DNA of 64,000 nucleotides from Scytonema sp045865695 (GTDB lineage: Bacteria > Cyanobacteriota > Cyanobacteriia > Cyanobacteriales > Nostocaceae), in the NCBI RefSeq assembly GCF_045865695.1, contig NZ_BAACAP010000255.1, positions 62,001 through 126,000 on the forward strand. Reading direction: 5' to 3'. Positions 8,409 to 16,929 of the stretch are shown here, piece by piece. The notes below the pieces were generated by a model. That model saw nothing but the letters and a program-made list of their open reading frames with translations, ran no database searches and was not told the DNA's origin. Each line of letters starts with the position of its first letter. The first letter of the stretch is position 1. Both the position numbers and the translations under genes were made by a program.

Positions 8409-9716
8409 ATGTTAAAAATCAGCAGTCATCAATCAAGTATGAGTAGCAATCGGTTCATTATAGGTATAATTGCTTTCAGTGTCAGTTTTGGTCTCAGCCT
8501 CTTCCTAAGTTGGGATTTTAATAGAGCCTTTCTTACAGGTTTAGTCACTGTACCTGCAACTTACATAGCTGCATTTTTTGTAGATAAACGACGCCGAAAT
8601 CATGAAATGCTCGTTCTAGATTCTCTTCAAAGGAGAATTCAAGAACTTGAGGGATTAAAATTCCACATTGTTTCAGAAATTAAGCAACTAGAAGCACATA
8701 ATGCTTTACTATATTCGGAATCAAGTAAATTACAAAATCAGCTTGTAGAACGTCGCACTCAAAGAGACAGCTTTCATCGAGAGTTAAGCTCTTTTTTTCA
8801 AGAAAAACAAAAGTTAGAAGCAGAACTTAATTATCTTCAAAACCAGCTACAAACACTAGATAAAACAAAAACAGATTTAAATCATTCTTTCTCTGCTCTC
8901 AATTCAGAAAAGCGCCGTTTGGAATTAAATTGTAATGTGTCTCGTGTTGAGGTCACAAATTTACAAAATCAGCTGATTGAACTCCAACAACAAAAACAAG
9001 AATTAGAAAGTAGTCTTACCCTTCTGAACAGGCTCAAGCCACAACTTGAAGAAAAATTGTATGAGTTGCGAGTTGAAATTCACGAGATGGAAGTGCAAGA
9101 ACAACAGCAATCTCAGTTACTAACAGCTAAAAAAGCTGAGAGAGAAAACATAGAAGCAAGTTTAAATTCTTTACATGAGGAACTTACGGAACAACGTCGA
9201 GAGCTAGAACAGTTACAAGGTCAAGTTTCATTACTTCTCAACGAACGCGACCAGTTACAAAGTCAAGTCTGGGAGTTGCTCCAACAAATGGAAACTTTAA
9301 CTTCCGATACCTCACTTTACCACAATGAGCAAAACAGAGAAGCAGAGTTTTTCCCCTTCTCTGAATTAATGGATTCTTTAGAACCAGTAAATAGTTTAGC
9401 AGATAATTCAGAAGATTTATCGGAAGAATGGGAGAAATTCGTAGAACGGCTACCAAATTATGAAATTCAGGTTTTAAAAGCTATACTAGAACAAGAGAAT
9501 CCCAGTCCTACAATAAAAAAGATTGCTGAAGACAACATTACAATGCCAAATTTGTTAATTGACTCTATCAACGAACTCGCTCGAGATACAATGGGTGAAC
9601 TGTTAATTGATACAGCATCAGATAATCCCACGATTTATCAAGAATACATAACAGATGTCAGAAAAGCGATCGCAATCCACCAAGATATGATGGCTAGGCA
9701 AACCTCAAGAAATTAA
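8409..9716 (+). CDS. Membrane-anchored coiled-coil protein with TerB-C-like C-terminal domain
   Basis: The product has two adjacent hydrophobic segments near the N-terminus (IIGIIAFSVSFGLSLFLSW and FLTGLVTVPATYIAAFFV), a basic stop-transfer stretch (DKRRR), about 230 residues of heptad-rich coiled coil (Leu/Gln/Glu), and a C-terminal globular domain of about 100 residues, EEWEKFVERLPNYEIQVLKA to the end. That last domain, with the helix SINELARDTMGELLID, resembles the TerB-C domain found in Ter-linked stress and DNA-processing systems; this is family recognition by eye. ATG 8409 is used; the frame extends to a GTG at 8382 inside an STRR, and ATG 8439 is also possible. It precedes an IscB element and then an ATPase and a helicase, its likely partners. 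Confidence 0.65.
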   Translation: MLKISSHQSSMSSNRFIIGIIAFSVSFGLSLFLSWDFNRAFLTGLVTVPATYIAAFFVDKRRRNHEMLVLDSLQRRIQELEGLKFHIVSEIKQLEAHNALLYSESSKLQNQLVERRTQRDSFHRELSSFFQEKQKLEAELNYLQNQLQTLDKTKTDLNHSFSALNSEKRRLELNCNVSRVEVTNLQNQLIELQQQKQELESSLTLLNRLKPQLEEKLYELRVEIHEMEVQEQQQSQLLTAKKAERENIEASLNSLHEELTEQRRELEQLQGQVSLLLNERDQLQSQVWELLQQMETLTSDTSLYHNEQNREAEFFPFSELMDSLEPVNSLADNSEDLSEEWEKFVERLPNYEIQVLKAILEQENPSPTIKKIAEDNITMPNLLIDSINELARDTMGELLIDTASDNPTIYQEYITDVRKAIAIHQDMMARQTSRN

Positions 9717-9744
9717 AGGTATATACATATATATATTCTCGTCG

Positions 9745-10021
9745 CTAGGTCTGAACTAAATAACGAGAATAGAACGAGGTCAGCACCCTGCACTAAAGTG
9801 ACAGGGCTTCGTGCCTTAACATTTTAGTTAGTTGACCAGCTTAAGTACTTTAAGTACTACGTTATTAGCAAGAGTTAAAATTCTCACCTACAGATGCGTT
9901 ACCAGTTTGTAGCTCTGAAACCGAGTAATTAAACAGTTTTACGAAGGGGAAGACAGTGTTACTTGGAAAGTACCGACTAATAACTTTGGCGAGGCTAACA
10001 TTACCCGTAAGGAGGCTCCTT
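9745..10021 (+). ncRNA. Candidate omega-RNA of IscB
   Basis: In known IscB systems the guide RNA is encoded directly 5' of the protein, with the guide at its 5' end. The 300-base non-coding stretch here contains a stem CCCTGCACTAAAGTGACAGGG near 9786 and further pairings, such as AGTACTTTAAGTACT at about 9845. It leads without a stop-rich gap into the IscB ribosome site. The guide would lie upstream of the first conserved scaffold base, roughly in 9720-9750. Boundaries are an inference. Confidence 0.5.
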
Positions 10022-11335
10022 GTGAGCAAAGTATTTGTAATTGGCACAAACAAACGTCCAATAAATCCAATCCATCCAGCACAAGCAAGACAACTTTTAA
10101 GAAATGGGAAAGCAGCAATATTCTGCAAATTTCCATTTACTATTCTTTTAAAAGAAGCACGTCCAGATATCGAAGTTCAACCGCTAAGAATTAAAATTGA
10201 CCCTGGCTCTCAAGTCACAGGGATAGCAATAGTAAACGATGCATCATGTGAGGTTGTATTTGCAGCCGAACTTAAACATCGAGGTTTTGCAATTTCGTTT
10301 TCTCTTACCTCAAGAAAACAACTAAGAAGGAGTAGGAGAAATCGCAAAACAAGATATTGCCAACCACCAAAACACGAATGGTATAGAAAAGGCAACAAAA
10401 AACCCGTCCCAAAACAACGTAGAACTTGGTTAGTACCAAGCTTAAAAAGTCGTATTGATAACATCAAAACTTGGGTTGAAAGATTACGTAAAGTTGCACC
10501 AATTGAAGCCATTAGTCAAGAATTAGTACAATTTGATATGCAACTAATCCGCAATCCAAATATTCAGGGGAAAGAATATCAGCAGGGTACTCTTTTCGGC
10601 TACGAAACGAGAGAGTATCTTTTAGAAAAATGGAACAGACAATGCGCTTACTGCGGTGTAAAAGATATTCCTCTCCAGATAGAACATATTCATTGTCGTG
10701 CTAAAGGGGGAAGTGATTCGATTACAAATCTTACATTATCATGCGAAAAATGTAATCAGAAAAAAGGGACAAAAGATATCAGAGATTTCCTCAAAAAAGA
10801 CCAAACAAGATTAGAGAAAATATTAAAGCAAGCAAAACAACCTCTTCCAGACGCGGCTGCTGTTAACACAACTCGATTTGCATTATTTGAAACACTGAAA
10901 GCTACGGGGCTACCAGTAGAAACAGGTAGTGGCGGTTTGACTAAGTTCAATAGGACGAAACTTGAATTACCGAAACTTCATTGGGTAGACGCAGCGTGTG
11001 TTGGTCAATCGACTCCGATTTTAAATATCAAAGGAGTTAAACCTTTGCTGATTAGGGCTAACGGTCATGGAACAAGACAAATGTGCGGCACAAATAAACA
11101 CGGATTTCCAATTCGTCATCGAGAACAAAAACAAATTCATTTTGGGTTTAAGACTGGCGACATTGTTAAAGCAGTTGTCACGAATGGAAAGAAAGTAGGA
11201 GAGTATATTGGTCGTGTTTTATGTCGTAAAACTGGTAGTTTTGACATCGCTACTAAATCTGGAAGAGTAGCGGGAATTAGTCACAAATACTGCAAACAAA
11301 TTCATGCAAAAGACGGCTACAGCTATGGATTTTAA
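10022..11335 (+). CDS. iscB: IscB RNA-guided HNH/RuvC endonuclease
   Basis: IscB is the ancestor-type relative of Cas9, a DNA nickase/nuclease guided by omega-RNA. The 437-residue product shows the full order: PLMP-type N-terminus (VFVIGTNKRPINPIHPAQAR), RuvC-I with Asp60 (LRIKIDPGSQVTG), the arginine-rich bridge helix (RKQLRRSRRNRKTRY, 98-112), RuvC-II with Glu167 (ISQELVQFD), an HNH domain with zinc cysteines C208/C211 and C241/C244 and catalytic His222 (QIEHI), and RuvC-III with His320 and Asp323 (LHWVDAACVG). All catalytic residues are present. GTG 10022 is chosen because AAGGAGG sits 7 bases upstream; an in-frame extension to 9956 belongs to the RNA region. No transposase is nearby. Confidence 0.9.
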   Translation: MSKVFVIGTNKRPINPIHPAQARQLLRNGKAAIFCKFPFTILLKEARPDIEVQPLRIKIDPGSQVTGIAIVNDASCEVVFAAELKHRGFAISFSLTSRKQLRRSRRNRKTRYCQPPKHEWYRKGNKKPVPKQRRTWLVPSLKSRIDNIKTWVERLRKVAPIEAISQELVQFDMQLIRNPNIQGKEYQQGTLFGYETREYLLEKWNRQCAYCGVKDIPLQIEHIHCRAKGGSDSITNLTLSCEKCNQKKGTKDIRDFLKKDQTRLEKILKQAKQPLPDAAAVNTTRFALFETLKATGLPVETGSGGLTKFNRTKLELPKLHWVDAACVGQSTPILNIKGVKPLLIRANGHGTRQMCGTNKHGFPIRHREQKQIHFGFKTGDIVKAVVTNGKKVGEYIGRVLCRKTGSFDIATKSGRVAGISHKYCKQIHAKDGYSYGF

Positions 11336-11468
11336 ACATTTTATAATGCCATTAAAATGGCACGGGTCGAGGTTCCTGAGCCAGTGCGTTGCGGGGGTCC
11401 CCCCCGTTGAAGCACCTGGCGTCCGCGAACTAAAGTTGCGCGGCTTCTCCTCTCCCGGAGGTTTTTAG
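11336..11468 (+). repeat. IscB element 3' region with palindromes
   Basis: A 7-base stem TGCCATT-AA-AATGGCA (11347-11362) follows the stop codon by 11 bases and suits the right-end hairpin recognised by IS200/IS605 transposases. A G/C-rich hairpin (GCGGGGGTCCCCCCCG, about 11390) and a CTGGCG...CGCGG stretch follow. The last bases, CCCGGAGG, form the ribosome site of the next gene. Confidence 0.55.
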
Positions 11469-12815
11469 GTGATTTACATGGCAAAGCTGAAAATATCAAA
11501 AAAAGTATCTACTGCTTTAATGAACTCTCTTAGTGCGGGGGTAGTACCGAGAGTGGGGTTAGAACATATAGCAGTGGGAAGAGAAAAGGAACTGAAAAGT
11601 TTATTACAAAATCTTGATGATATAGCTGAAGGTGTAGCAGCATTTCGTTTTGTTGTTGGTAACTACGGGTCTGGAAAAAGCTTCATGCTACAGTTAGTCC
11701 GAAATTACGCTATGGAACAAGGTTTTGTAGTCACTGATGCGGATTTATCTTTAGAACGTCGGCTTGCAGGAAGTAACAACGAAGGCTTAGCAACCTATCG
11801 AGAATTAATGAGTCACCTCGCCACAAAAACCCGCCCTGATGGCGGTGCTTTAATCTCTATTTTAGAAGGATGGATTAACAAAATTCAACAAGAGGTCGCA
11901 AAAGATACTGGTATGCGTCCCAATGATGAAGGTTTTGATGATAAAGTTGAAGACAAAATTAGAGAAGTTGTTCAGTATATCGAAGATTTAGTTCATGGTT
12001 TTGATTTTGGAAACGTTATTGTTGCTTACTGGCGGGGCTATCGTTTGGATGAGGATAATTTAAAGAATGCTGCTCTCAAATGGTTGCGGGGAGAATTTAC
12101 GACAAAAATTGAGGCAAAAGCGGCTTTGGGAGTTCGCGTCATTATTGATGATGAAACGTGGTATGACTACCTTAAGTTATTGGCAAAGTTTGTTGCTGAA
12201 ATTGGTTATAAAGGGCTGGTAGTTCTGCTTGATGAAGCCGTGTATTTGTATAAAATACCGACTACAGTGACTCGTGAGAAAAATTATAACAGATTGCTGG
12301 GAATGTTTAACGACACCATGCAATGTAAAGCAGAACATCTTGGAATTCTTATTGGTGGAACGACAAGGTTTTTAGAAGATCCGAATCGGGGACTTTTTTC
12401 TGATTCTGCTTGGCGAAGACGTACAAAAGAAAGCCGTTTTGTGTTGCAAGCAGGCGTACAAGAATTTTTAGGTCCCGTGCTGCGGCTTAATCCGCTTGTC
12501 GAAGAAGAAATTCTCATGCTTTTGCAAAGGTTAGCTGAGATTCATGCTTCTAACTATGGTTACCAGCAAACTTTGACAAACCGAGATTTGAAAGAATTTG
12601 TCCAGGAAATTGTCAGTCGGTTGGGTGCTGAAGCTTTGCTGACACCAGGTGAAATTGTCAGAGATTTTATTAGTGTCGCAAACGTTCTCTACCAAAATCC
12701 TAGTTTGACTTTTAAGAAACTCATTCATGGCAATGACTTTAAACCCACTTCTGTCAAGAAAAATGTAGACATTAATGTGGATGAAGATGATGACGTTGCG
12801 GAAATAAGTTTGTGA
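11469..12815 (+). CDS. BrxC/BrxD-like ATP-binding protein (DUF2791)
   Basis: The 448-residue P-loop ATPase has Walker A VVGNYGSGKSFML (about residues 62-74), Walker B GLVVLLDEAVYLY (about 251-263), a sensor region LGILIGGTTRFLED and the preceding helix that matches DUF2791 proteins, the family of BREX BrxC/BrxD ATPases. Such proteins handle nucleic-acid remodelling in phage defence and related systems. GTG 11469 has GGAGG 7 bases upstream; ATG 11478 is the alternative. The helicase gene begins one base after its stop, so the two are translationally coupled. The C-terminal tail is acidic (NVDEDDDVAE). Confidence 0.8.
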   Translation: MIYMAKLKISKKVSTALMNSLSAGVVPRVGLEHIAVGREKELKSLLQNLDDIAEGVAAFRFVVGNYGSGKSFMLQLVRNYAMEQGFVVTDADLSLERRLAGSNNEGLATYRELMSHLATKTRPDGGALISILEGWINKIQQEVAKDTGMRPNDEGFDDKVEDKIREVVQYIEDLVHGFDFGNVIVAYWRGYRLDEDNLKNAALKWLRGEFTTKIEAKAALGVRVIIDDETWYDYLKLLAKFVAEIGYKGLVVLLDEAVYLYKIPTTVTREKNYNRLLGMFNDTMQCKAEHLGILIGGTTRFLEDPNRGLFSDSAWRRRTKESRFVLQAGVQEFLGPVLRLNPLVEEEILMLLQRLAEIHASNYGYQQTLTNRDLKEFVQEIVSRLGAEALLTPGEIVRDFISVANVLYQNPSLTFKKLIHGNDFKPTSVKKNVDINVDEDDDVAEISL

Positions 12816-12816
12816 A

Positions 12817-15060
12817 ATGAGTGAGGCTATTTTTTCCAAACTTGCACCCTTTATTCAGGAATACATTTACGATCGCAACTGGACTGAGTTAAGACCCGTT
12901 CAAATCGAAGCCTGTAAAGCGATTTTCAATACAGATGCTCACTTACTCGTGACGGCTGGAACTGCTTCTGGAAAAACTGAAGCAGCATTTCTTCCTGTTT
13001 TAACTGAATTATACGAAAACCCTACTACTACAATTGGGGCGTTATATATCGGTCCTATTAAAGCTCTCATTAATGACCAATTTGAACGCTTAAATGATTT
13101 GTTGAAAGAAGCTGAAATTCCTGTTATTTGTTGGCATGGTGATGTTTCTCAAAGTCAGAAAAATAAGCTTTTGAAAACCCCTAGAGGAATTTTACAAATC
13201 ACGCCGGAATCTTTGGAAAGTTTGTTGATTAACAAGCATCATGAATTGTTACGTCTATTTGGAGATTTAAGATTTATCATTATTGATGAAATTCACGTTT
13301 TTATGGGTTCGGAACGTGGAGGTCAAATTCTTTGCCAGTTAACGCGGTTGGAGAGAGTTATTAAGAAAGAACCTCGAAGAATCGGTTTATCGGCGACATT
13401 GGGAGATTATTCAATGGCTGAGGAGTGGTTGCGGTCTGGAACTAGAAGAGCGGTTATCACTCCCAGAATTGACGCAGGTAAGCGTCAAATTAAGTTAGCT
13501 GTAGAGCATTTTTATGTTGGGGATGTCAACTATCAAGAAGTAGGTGAAAGAGAGGAAATTAGGGAGTGCGTTCGCGAAGCGGCTGCTTTGCAGCATCGCC
13601 CTTGGCGCAAGCCGTACTCGGCTTATCGCTATATTTTTAATTTGAGTAAATCTCGAAAATGTCTAATTTTTGCTAATAATAAATCCCTCACCGAATCAGT
13701 TATTGGAGCATTACGTAAAATTGCTCGTGAGACGGGAGAGGAAGATATTTATCACGTGCATCATGGCAGTATTTCTGCTCGTTTGCGTCAAGCTACTGAA
13801 AGTGCAATGCGCGAACCGAATCGTCCGGCTGTAACTGCTGCAACGTTAACGTTGGAATTAGGTATCGATATTGGGTATTTGGAACGAGTGATTCAGTTGG
13901 AATCCCCTCTTTCTGTTGCGAGTTTTTTACAAAGATTGGGACGTACCGGGAGACGAGGAGAAGCGGCTGATATGCGTTTTGTATGTGCTGAAGAAGAGAT
14001 ATCTTCGGAAAAGCCATTACCAGAACAAATCCCTTGGCAACTTTTGCAGTGTATCGCTATTATTCAACTTTATTTAGAGGAGCGTTGGATTGAGCCAATT
14101 CAGACTCCTAAATATCCTTGGAGTTTGTTGTATCAACAAATGATGAGTATTTTAGTGTCTGAAGGTGAGATTTCACCTGCTAATTTGGCAAAGCAAGTTT
14201 TAAGTTTGCCAACTTTTGCTCATATTTCAAGAGAAGATTTTAAAATATTAATAGATTATTTGCTTGCGATCGATCATATTCAGGTAACCGAACGAGGTAA
14301 AGTTATTCTTGGTTTGACTGGAGAAAAAATTGTAGGAAAATTTCAATTTTATGCTGTCTTTTCCGACAATCAAGAATATCTCGTCAAGCAAGGAAATACA
14401 GAAATAGGTAGTATAGCCACACTACTTCCTGTGGGAAATACCTTTGCTTTAGCAGGTAGAACCTGGGAAGTGACGGAAGTTGATTTCAAAAAAAGGATTG
14501 TTTTGGTAAAACCAGGAGAAGGTCAATCAAGTATTTACTGGCGTGGTGGAAGTGGTACTATTCATACGAAAATTTTGCAAAAACTGCGTCAAGTTTTATG
14601 TGAAGAGACAGAATATAGCTATTTACAAAAAAACGCTTTACTTAGATTGCAATCTGCTCGCAAATTGGCAAAAGCCTCTGGATTAGATACAAATTATATC
14701 GTACAATTAGAAAAAGGTAAGTGTTGTATTTTTCCTTGGATAGGTACAGTGGCTTATCGTACATTAGAAAGGTTGCTGAACTGTTTTTGTCGAGAATCAC
14801 TAGAAATTAAAAGTATAGGTGGCAATAATCCTTATTTTTTCATAATTAAACTAGCACCAGAAAAATTGAAATATTTACAATCTGAAATTATTTCTCTATG
14901 CGAGCAAAGAATTCCTAATGAAGCGTTAGTCAGCACTTCTGAAGCGCCGCAAATGCAAAAGTATGACGAATTTATTCCTTACCCACTTCTACGCAAAGCA
15001 TTTGCTAACGATTATTTAGATATGATAGAGCTTAGAGGATGTTTGAAAAGTCATGATTGA
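12817..15060 (+). CDS. DEAD/DEAH-box helicase, Lhr/BrxHI-like
   Basis: This 747-residue superfamily 2 helicase has motif I VTAGTASGKTEAAFLPVL (about residue 46), motif II IIIDEIHVFMG (about 157), motif III GLSATLGD, and motif VI SFLQRLGRTGRRGE (about 370), followed by a winged-helix region and a C-terminal extension (ASGLDTNYIVQLEKGKCCIFPWIGT), the layout of Lhr-type and BREX-associated BrxHI helicases. It would act with the preceding ATPase. The last residues, LRGCLKSHD, are encoded by a dispersed repeat (TTAGAGGATGTTTGAAAAGT) also found at 25.4 and 48.2 kb, so the native end has been replaced by a short foreign tail without obvious loss of the helicase core. Confidence 0.85.
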   Translation: MSEAIFSKLAPFIQEYIYDRNWTELRPVQIEACKAIFNTDAHLLVTAGTASGKTEAAFLPVLTELYENPTTTIGALYIGPIKALINDQFERLNDLLKEAEIPVICWHGDVSQSQKNKLLKTPRGILQITPESLESLLINKHHELLRLFGDLRFIIIDEIHVFMGSERGGQILCQLTRLERVIKKEPRRIGLSATLGDYSMAEEWLRSGTRRAVITPRIDAGKRQIKLAVEHFYVGDVNYQEVGEREEIRECVREAAALQHRPWRKPYSAYRYIFNLSKSRKCLIFANNKSLTESVIGALRKIARETGEEDIYHVHHGSISARLRQATESAMREPNRPAVTAATLTLELGIDIGYLERVIQLESPLSVASFLQRLGRTGRRGEAADMRFVCAEEEISSEKPLPEQIPWQLLQCIAIIQLYLEERWIEPIQTPKYPWSLLYQQMMSILVSEGEISPANLAKQVLSLPTFAHISREDFKILIDYLLAIDHIQVTERGKVILGLTGEKIVGKFQFYAVFSDNQEYLVKQGNTEIGSIATLLPVGNTFALAGRTWEVTEVDFKKRIVLVKPGEGQSSIYWRGGSGTIHTKILQKLRQVLCEETEYSYLQKNALLRLQSARKLAKASGLDTNYIVQLEKGKCCIFPWIGTVAYRTLERLLNCFCRESLEIKSIGGNNPYFFIIKLAPEKLKYLQSEIISLCEQRIPNEALVSTSEAPQMQKYDEFIPYPLLRKAFANDYLDMIELRGCLKSHD

Positions 15061-15249
15061 TGTATCAAATATTTTTTACCCTACCCTAGCCCTCCCCTTT
15101 CCAAGGGGAGGGAACTAGAAATCTAGTTTCCCCCCAATACATCGGGGGGATTAAGGGGGGTACTAATGTGGTTAAAACCCCCATTCCGCACCCCAACTGT
15201 CACATGGCTACCTAGTACTTATAGTTAAAAAATTAAATAGGAGTTCTAT
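15061..15249. repeat. C-rich palindromic intergenic repeat
   Basis: Contains CCCTCCCCTTTCC paired with AAGGGGAGGG (about 15088-15113) and CCCCCCAATACATCGGGGGG (15131-15150). Similar C-rich blocks recur near 47.2 and 55.9 kb. Separates the helicase module from the Rieske gene. Confidence 0.6.
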
Positions 15250-16572
15250 ATGCAAACGGAATTCAACTTTTTCCAACACTGGTATCCTATATCGCCTGTA
15301 GAAGACCTTGACCCAACGAAACCAACACCAGTAACTCTTTTAGGGCTTCGTTTGGTCATTTGGAAACCCAAGTCCTCTGACAATTTTCAAGTGTTTTTAG
15401 ATCGATGTCCTCACCGTCTTGCACCGTTAAGTGAAGGACGAATTGATGAGAAGACTGGCAATTTAATGTGCAGCTATCACGGTTGGCAATTCGATTCTAA
15501 TGGGATTTGTACTCGCATTCCCCAAGCAGAAAAGTCAGAACTCGTGACTGAGAATAAACAACTGTGCGCGATCGCATTTCCTTGCTGTCAGGAAAATGGT
15601 TTACTCTGGGTTTGGCCTGATGTGAATTCTGCCGAGCAAGCAGCTAATACAGCGTTACCTCTGTCGCCACAGGTTGATGCAAGTCAAGGTTTTGTGTGGC
15701 ATTCTTTTGTACGAGATTTGGATTATGACTGGCAAACCCTTGTAGAAAATGTGGCAGACCCCAGTCATGTTCCTTTTGCCCATCACGGAGTGCAGGGCGA
15801 TCGCGAAAAAGCAGCTCCCATGAACATGAAAGTTGTACAATCAACACCAAACTTGATTCAAGTCGCCAATCAAGGAGGGTACAACACAACAATTACTTTT
15901 GAGCCACCTTGTCACTTAGAATATGCCATCAATTTTGGTAACCAAGGAAAACAAATAGGGCTTGTAACTTATTGCATACCAGTGGCTCCGGGTAAATCAA
16001 GAATTGTAGCTCAGTTTCCCCGTAACTTTGCCAAAACCCTTCATCGTCTCATACCTCGTTGGTGGGATCACATTCAAAACCGGAATCAAGTACTGGATGG
16101 AGATATGATTTTTTTACACCAACAAGAGTATTTTCTCCAACAGCAAAAAGGTAACTGGAAAACTGCTTACCGACTACCCACAAGCGCAGATCTCTTGGTT
16201 ATTGAGTTTCGGAGATGGTTTGATAAATATTGTCAAGGACAATTACCTTGGAACGAAGTTGGGATAGACATTCCACAAAATTTGACAATAAACGAGAATC
16301 GTCAAGAACTACTCAATCGTTATAAGCAACATACTCAACATTGTAGTAGCTGTCGAGGTGCGCTGAAAAACATACAGCGCCTGCAGTGGATACTTTTGGG
16401 ATGCTTTGTCATTCTTGTTTCAGCAGTTGCTACTTTTCCCGATGTACTTCGAGTGAAATTAGGTGTACCTTTAATTATTTTGGCACTTTTAAGTCTATCA
16501 GTTTACACTTGGCTCAAATTCTTGTTAAGCCCTAAATTTTACTTTGTAGACTATGTGCATGCTGAGAGATAA
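15250..16572 (+). CDS. Rieske [2Fe-2S] oxygenase, pheophorbide a oxygenase/Tic55-like
   Basis: The 440-residue enzyme carries the Rieske cluster ligands CPHR (C53, H55) and CSYHGW (C74, H77), then the mononuclear iron site NVADPSHVPFAHHG (about residues 174-187), and near the C-terminus a CxxC pair (CSSC, 365-368) followed by two hydrophobic segments. That combination defines the PaO/ACD1/Tic55 clade, which acts in chlorophyll breakdown or redox regulation at photosynthetic membranes in plants. The cyanobacterial substrate is not established. It has an ATG start with AATAGGAG 8 bases upstream and no operon partner. Confidence 0.85.
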   Translation: MQTEFNFFQHWYPISPVEDLDPTKPTPVTLLGLRLVIWKPKSSDNFQVFLDRCPHRLAPLSEGRIDEKTGNLMCSYHGWQFDSNGICTRIPQAEKSELVTENKQLCAIAFPCCQENGLLWVWPDVNSAEQAANTALPLSPQVDASQGFVWHSFVRDLDYDWQTLVENVADPSHVPFAHHGVQGDREKAAPMNMKVVQSTPNLIQVANQGGYNTTITFEPPCHLEYAINFGNQGKQIGLVTYCIPVAPGKSRIVAQFPRNFAKTLHRLIPRWWDHIQNRNQVLDGDMIFLHQQEYFLQQQKGNWKTAYRLPTSADLLVIEFRRWFDKYCQGQLPWNEVGIDIPQNLTINENRQELLNRYKQHTQHCSSCRGALKNIQRLQWILLGCFVILVSAVATFPDVLRVKLGVPLIILALLSLSVYTWLKFLLSPKFYFVDYVHAER

Positions 16573-16707
16573 ATAATGCAAATTATAAGGATATGGACGA
16601 AGAGTTGAATTTTCCATGTAGTTAGCGTTGTTGCACGTTTTAAATTCATGTCCTAAGAAAGTAACGCCAAGTCATTGCTTACACCGAAATATTGAGGGGA
16701 TACCTTT

Positions 16708-16929
16708 TCACAACAACTCGATAAATTCATCAACGCTCAAACCAACTTATCGAATAATAGCTCGTAAAGTTCCTTTGTCTAATTCGTCATGATTTGGTAC
16801 AACAACTTCAGAAAACGGTTCATTCCTACGCAAAATAATATGGCTTCCACGTTGCCGTAATATGTAAAATCTTGTTTTCCGTAATGCTTTAACGCACTCT
16901 TGACCAGAAATTCTTGGTAACTTGCTCAT
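16708..16929 (-). pseudogene. hicA: HicA mRNA interferase, truncated by TAA near its C-terminus
   Basis: HicA is the double-stranded-RNA-binding-fold toxin of HicAB. The product begins MSKLPRISGQECVKALRK and contains the catalytic histidine context RQRGSHIIL. After KGTLRAIIR a TAA (16747-16749) interrupts; the frame continues VGLSVDEFIELL to TGA at 16708-16710, the normal family ending. A CAA-to-TAA change (Gln) explains it. The 60-residue form keeps the catalytic His but loses the last helix, so toxicity is doubtful. Its start overlaps the antitoxin stop by ATGA. Confidence 0.75.

Larger units (their letters stand above)
9725..11465 (+). mobile_element. IscB element (IS200/IS605-like, no transposase)
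   Basis: The segment between the coiled-coil gene and the BrxD-like gene contains only an IscB gene with a long structured 5' region and a palindromic 3' region. IscB elements are IS200/IS605-superfamily derivatives, often lacking TnpA as here. Ends cannot be fixed from one sequence: the left end should fall close to 9725-9760, at the start of the omega-RNA scaffold, and the right end between the 11347 hairpin and about 11465. No terminal inverted repeats or target duplication are expected for this family. Confidence 0.6.

Noticed and set aside
10022..11335. IscB considered as TnpB or Cas9
   Set aside because: PLMP-type N-terminus, HNH inserted in a short RuvC and total length of about 437 residues are IscB; no REC lobes and no TnpB zinc ribbon.
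11469..15060. A full BREX system
   Set aside because: Only a BrxC/D-like ATPase and a helicase are seen; PglX, PglZ and BrxA/B are absent from the window.
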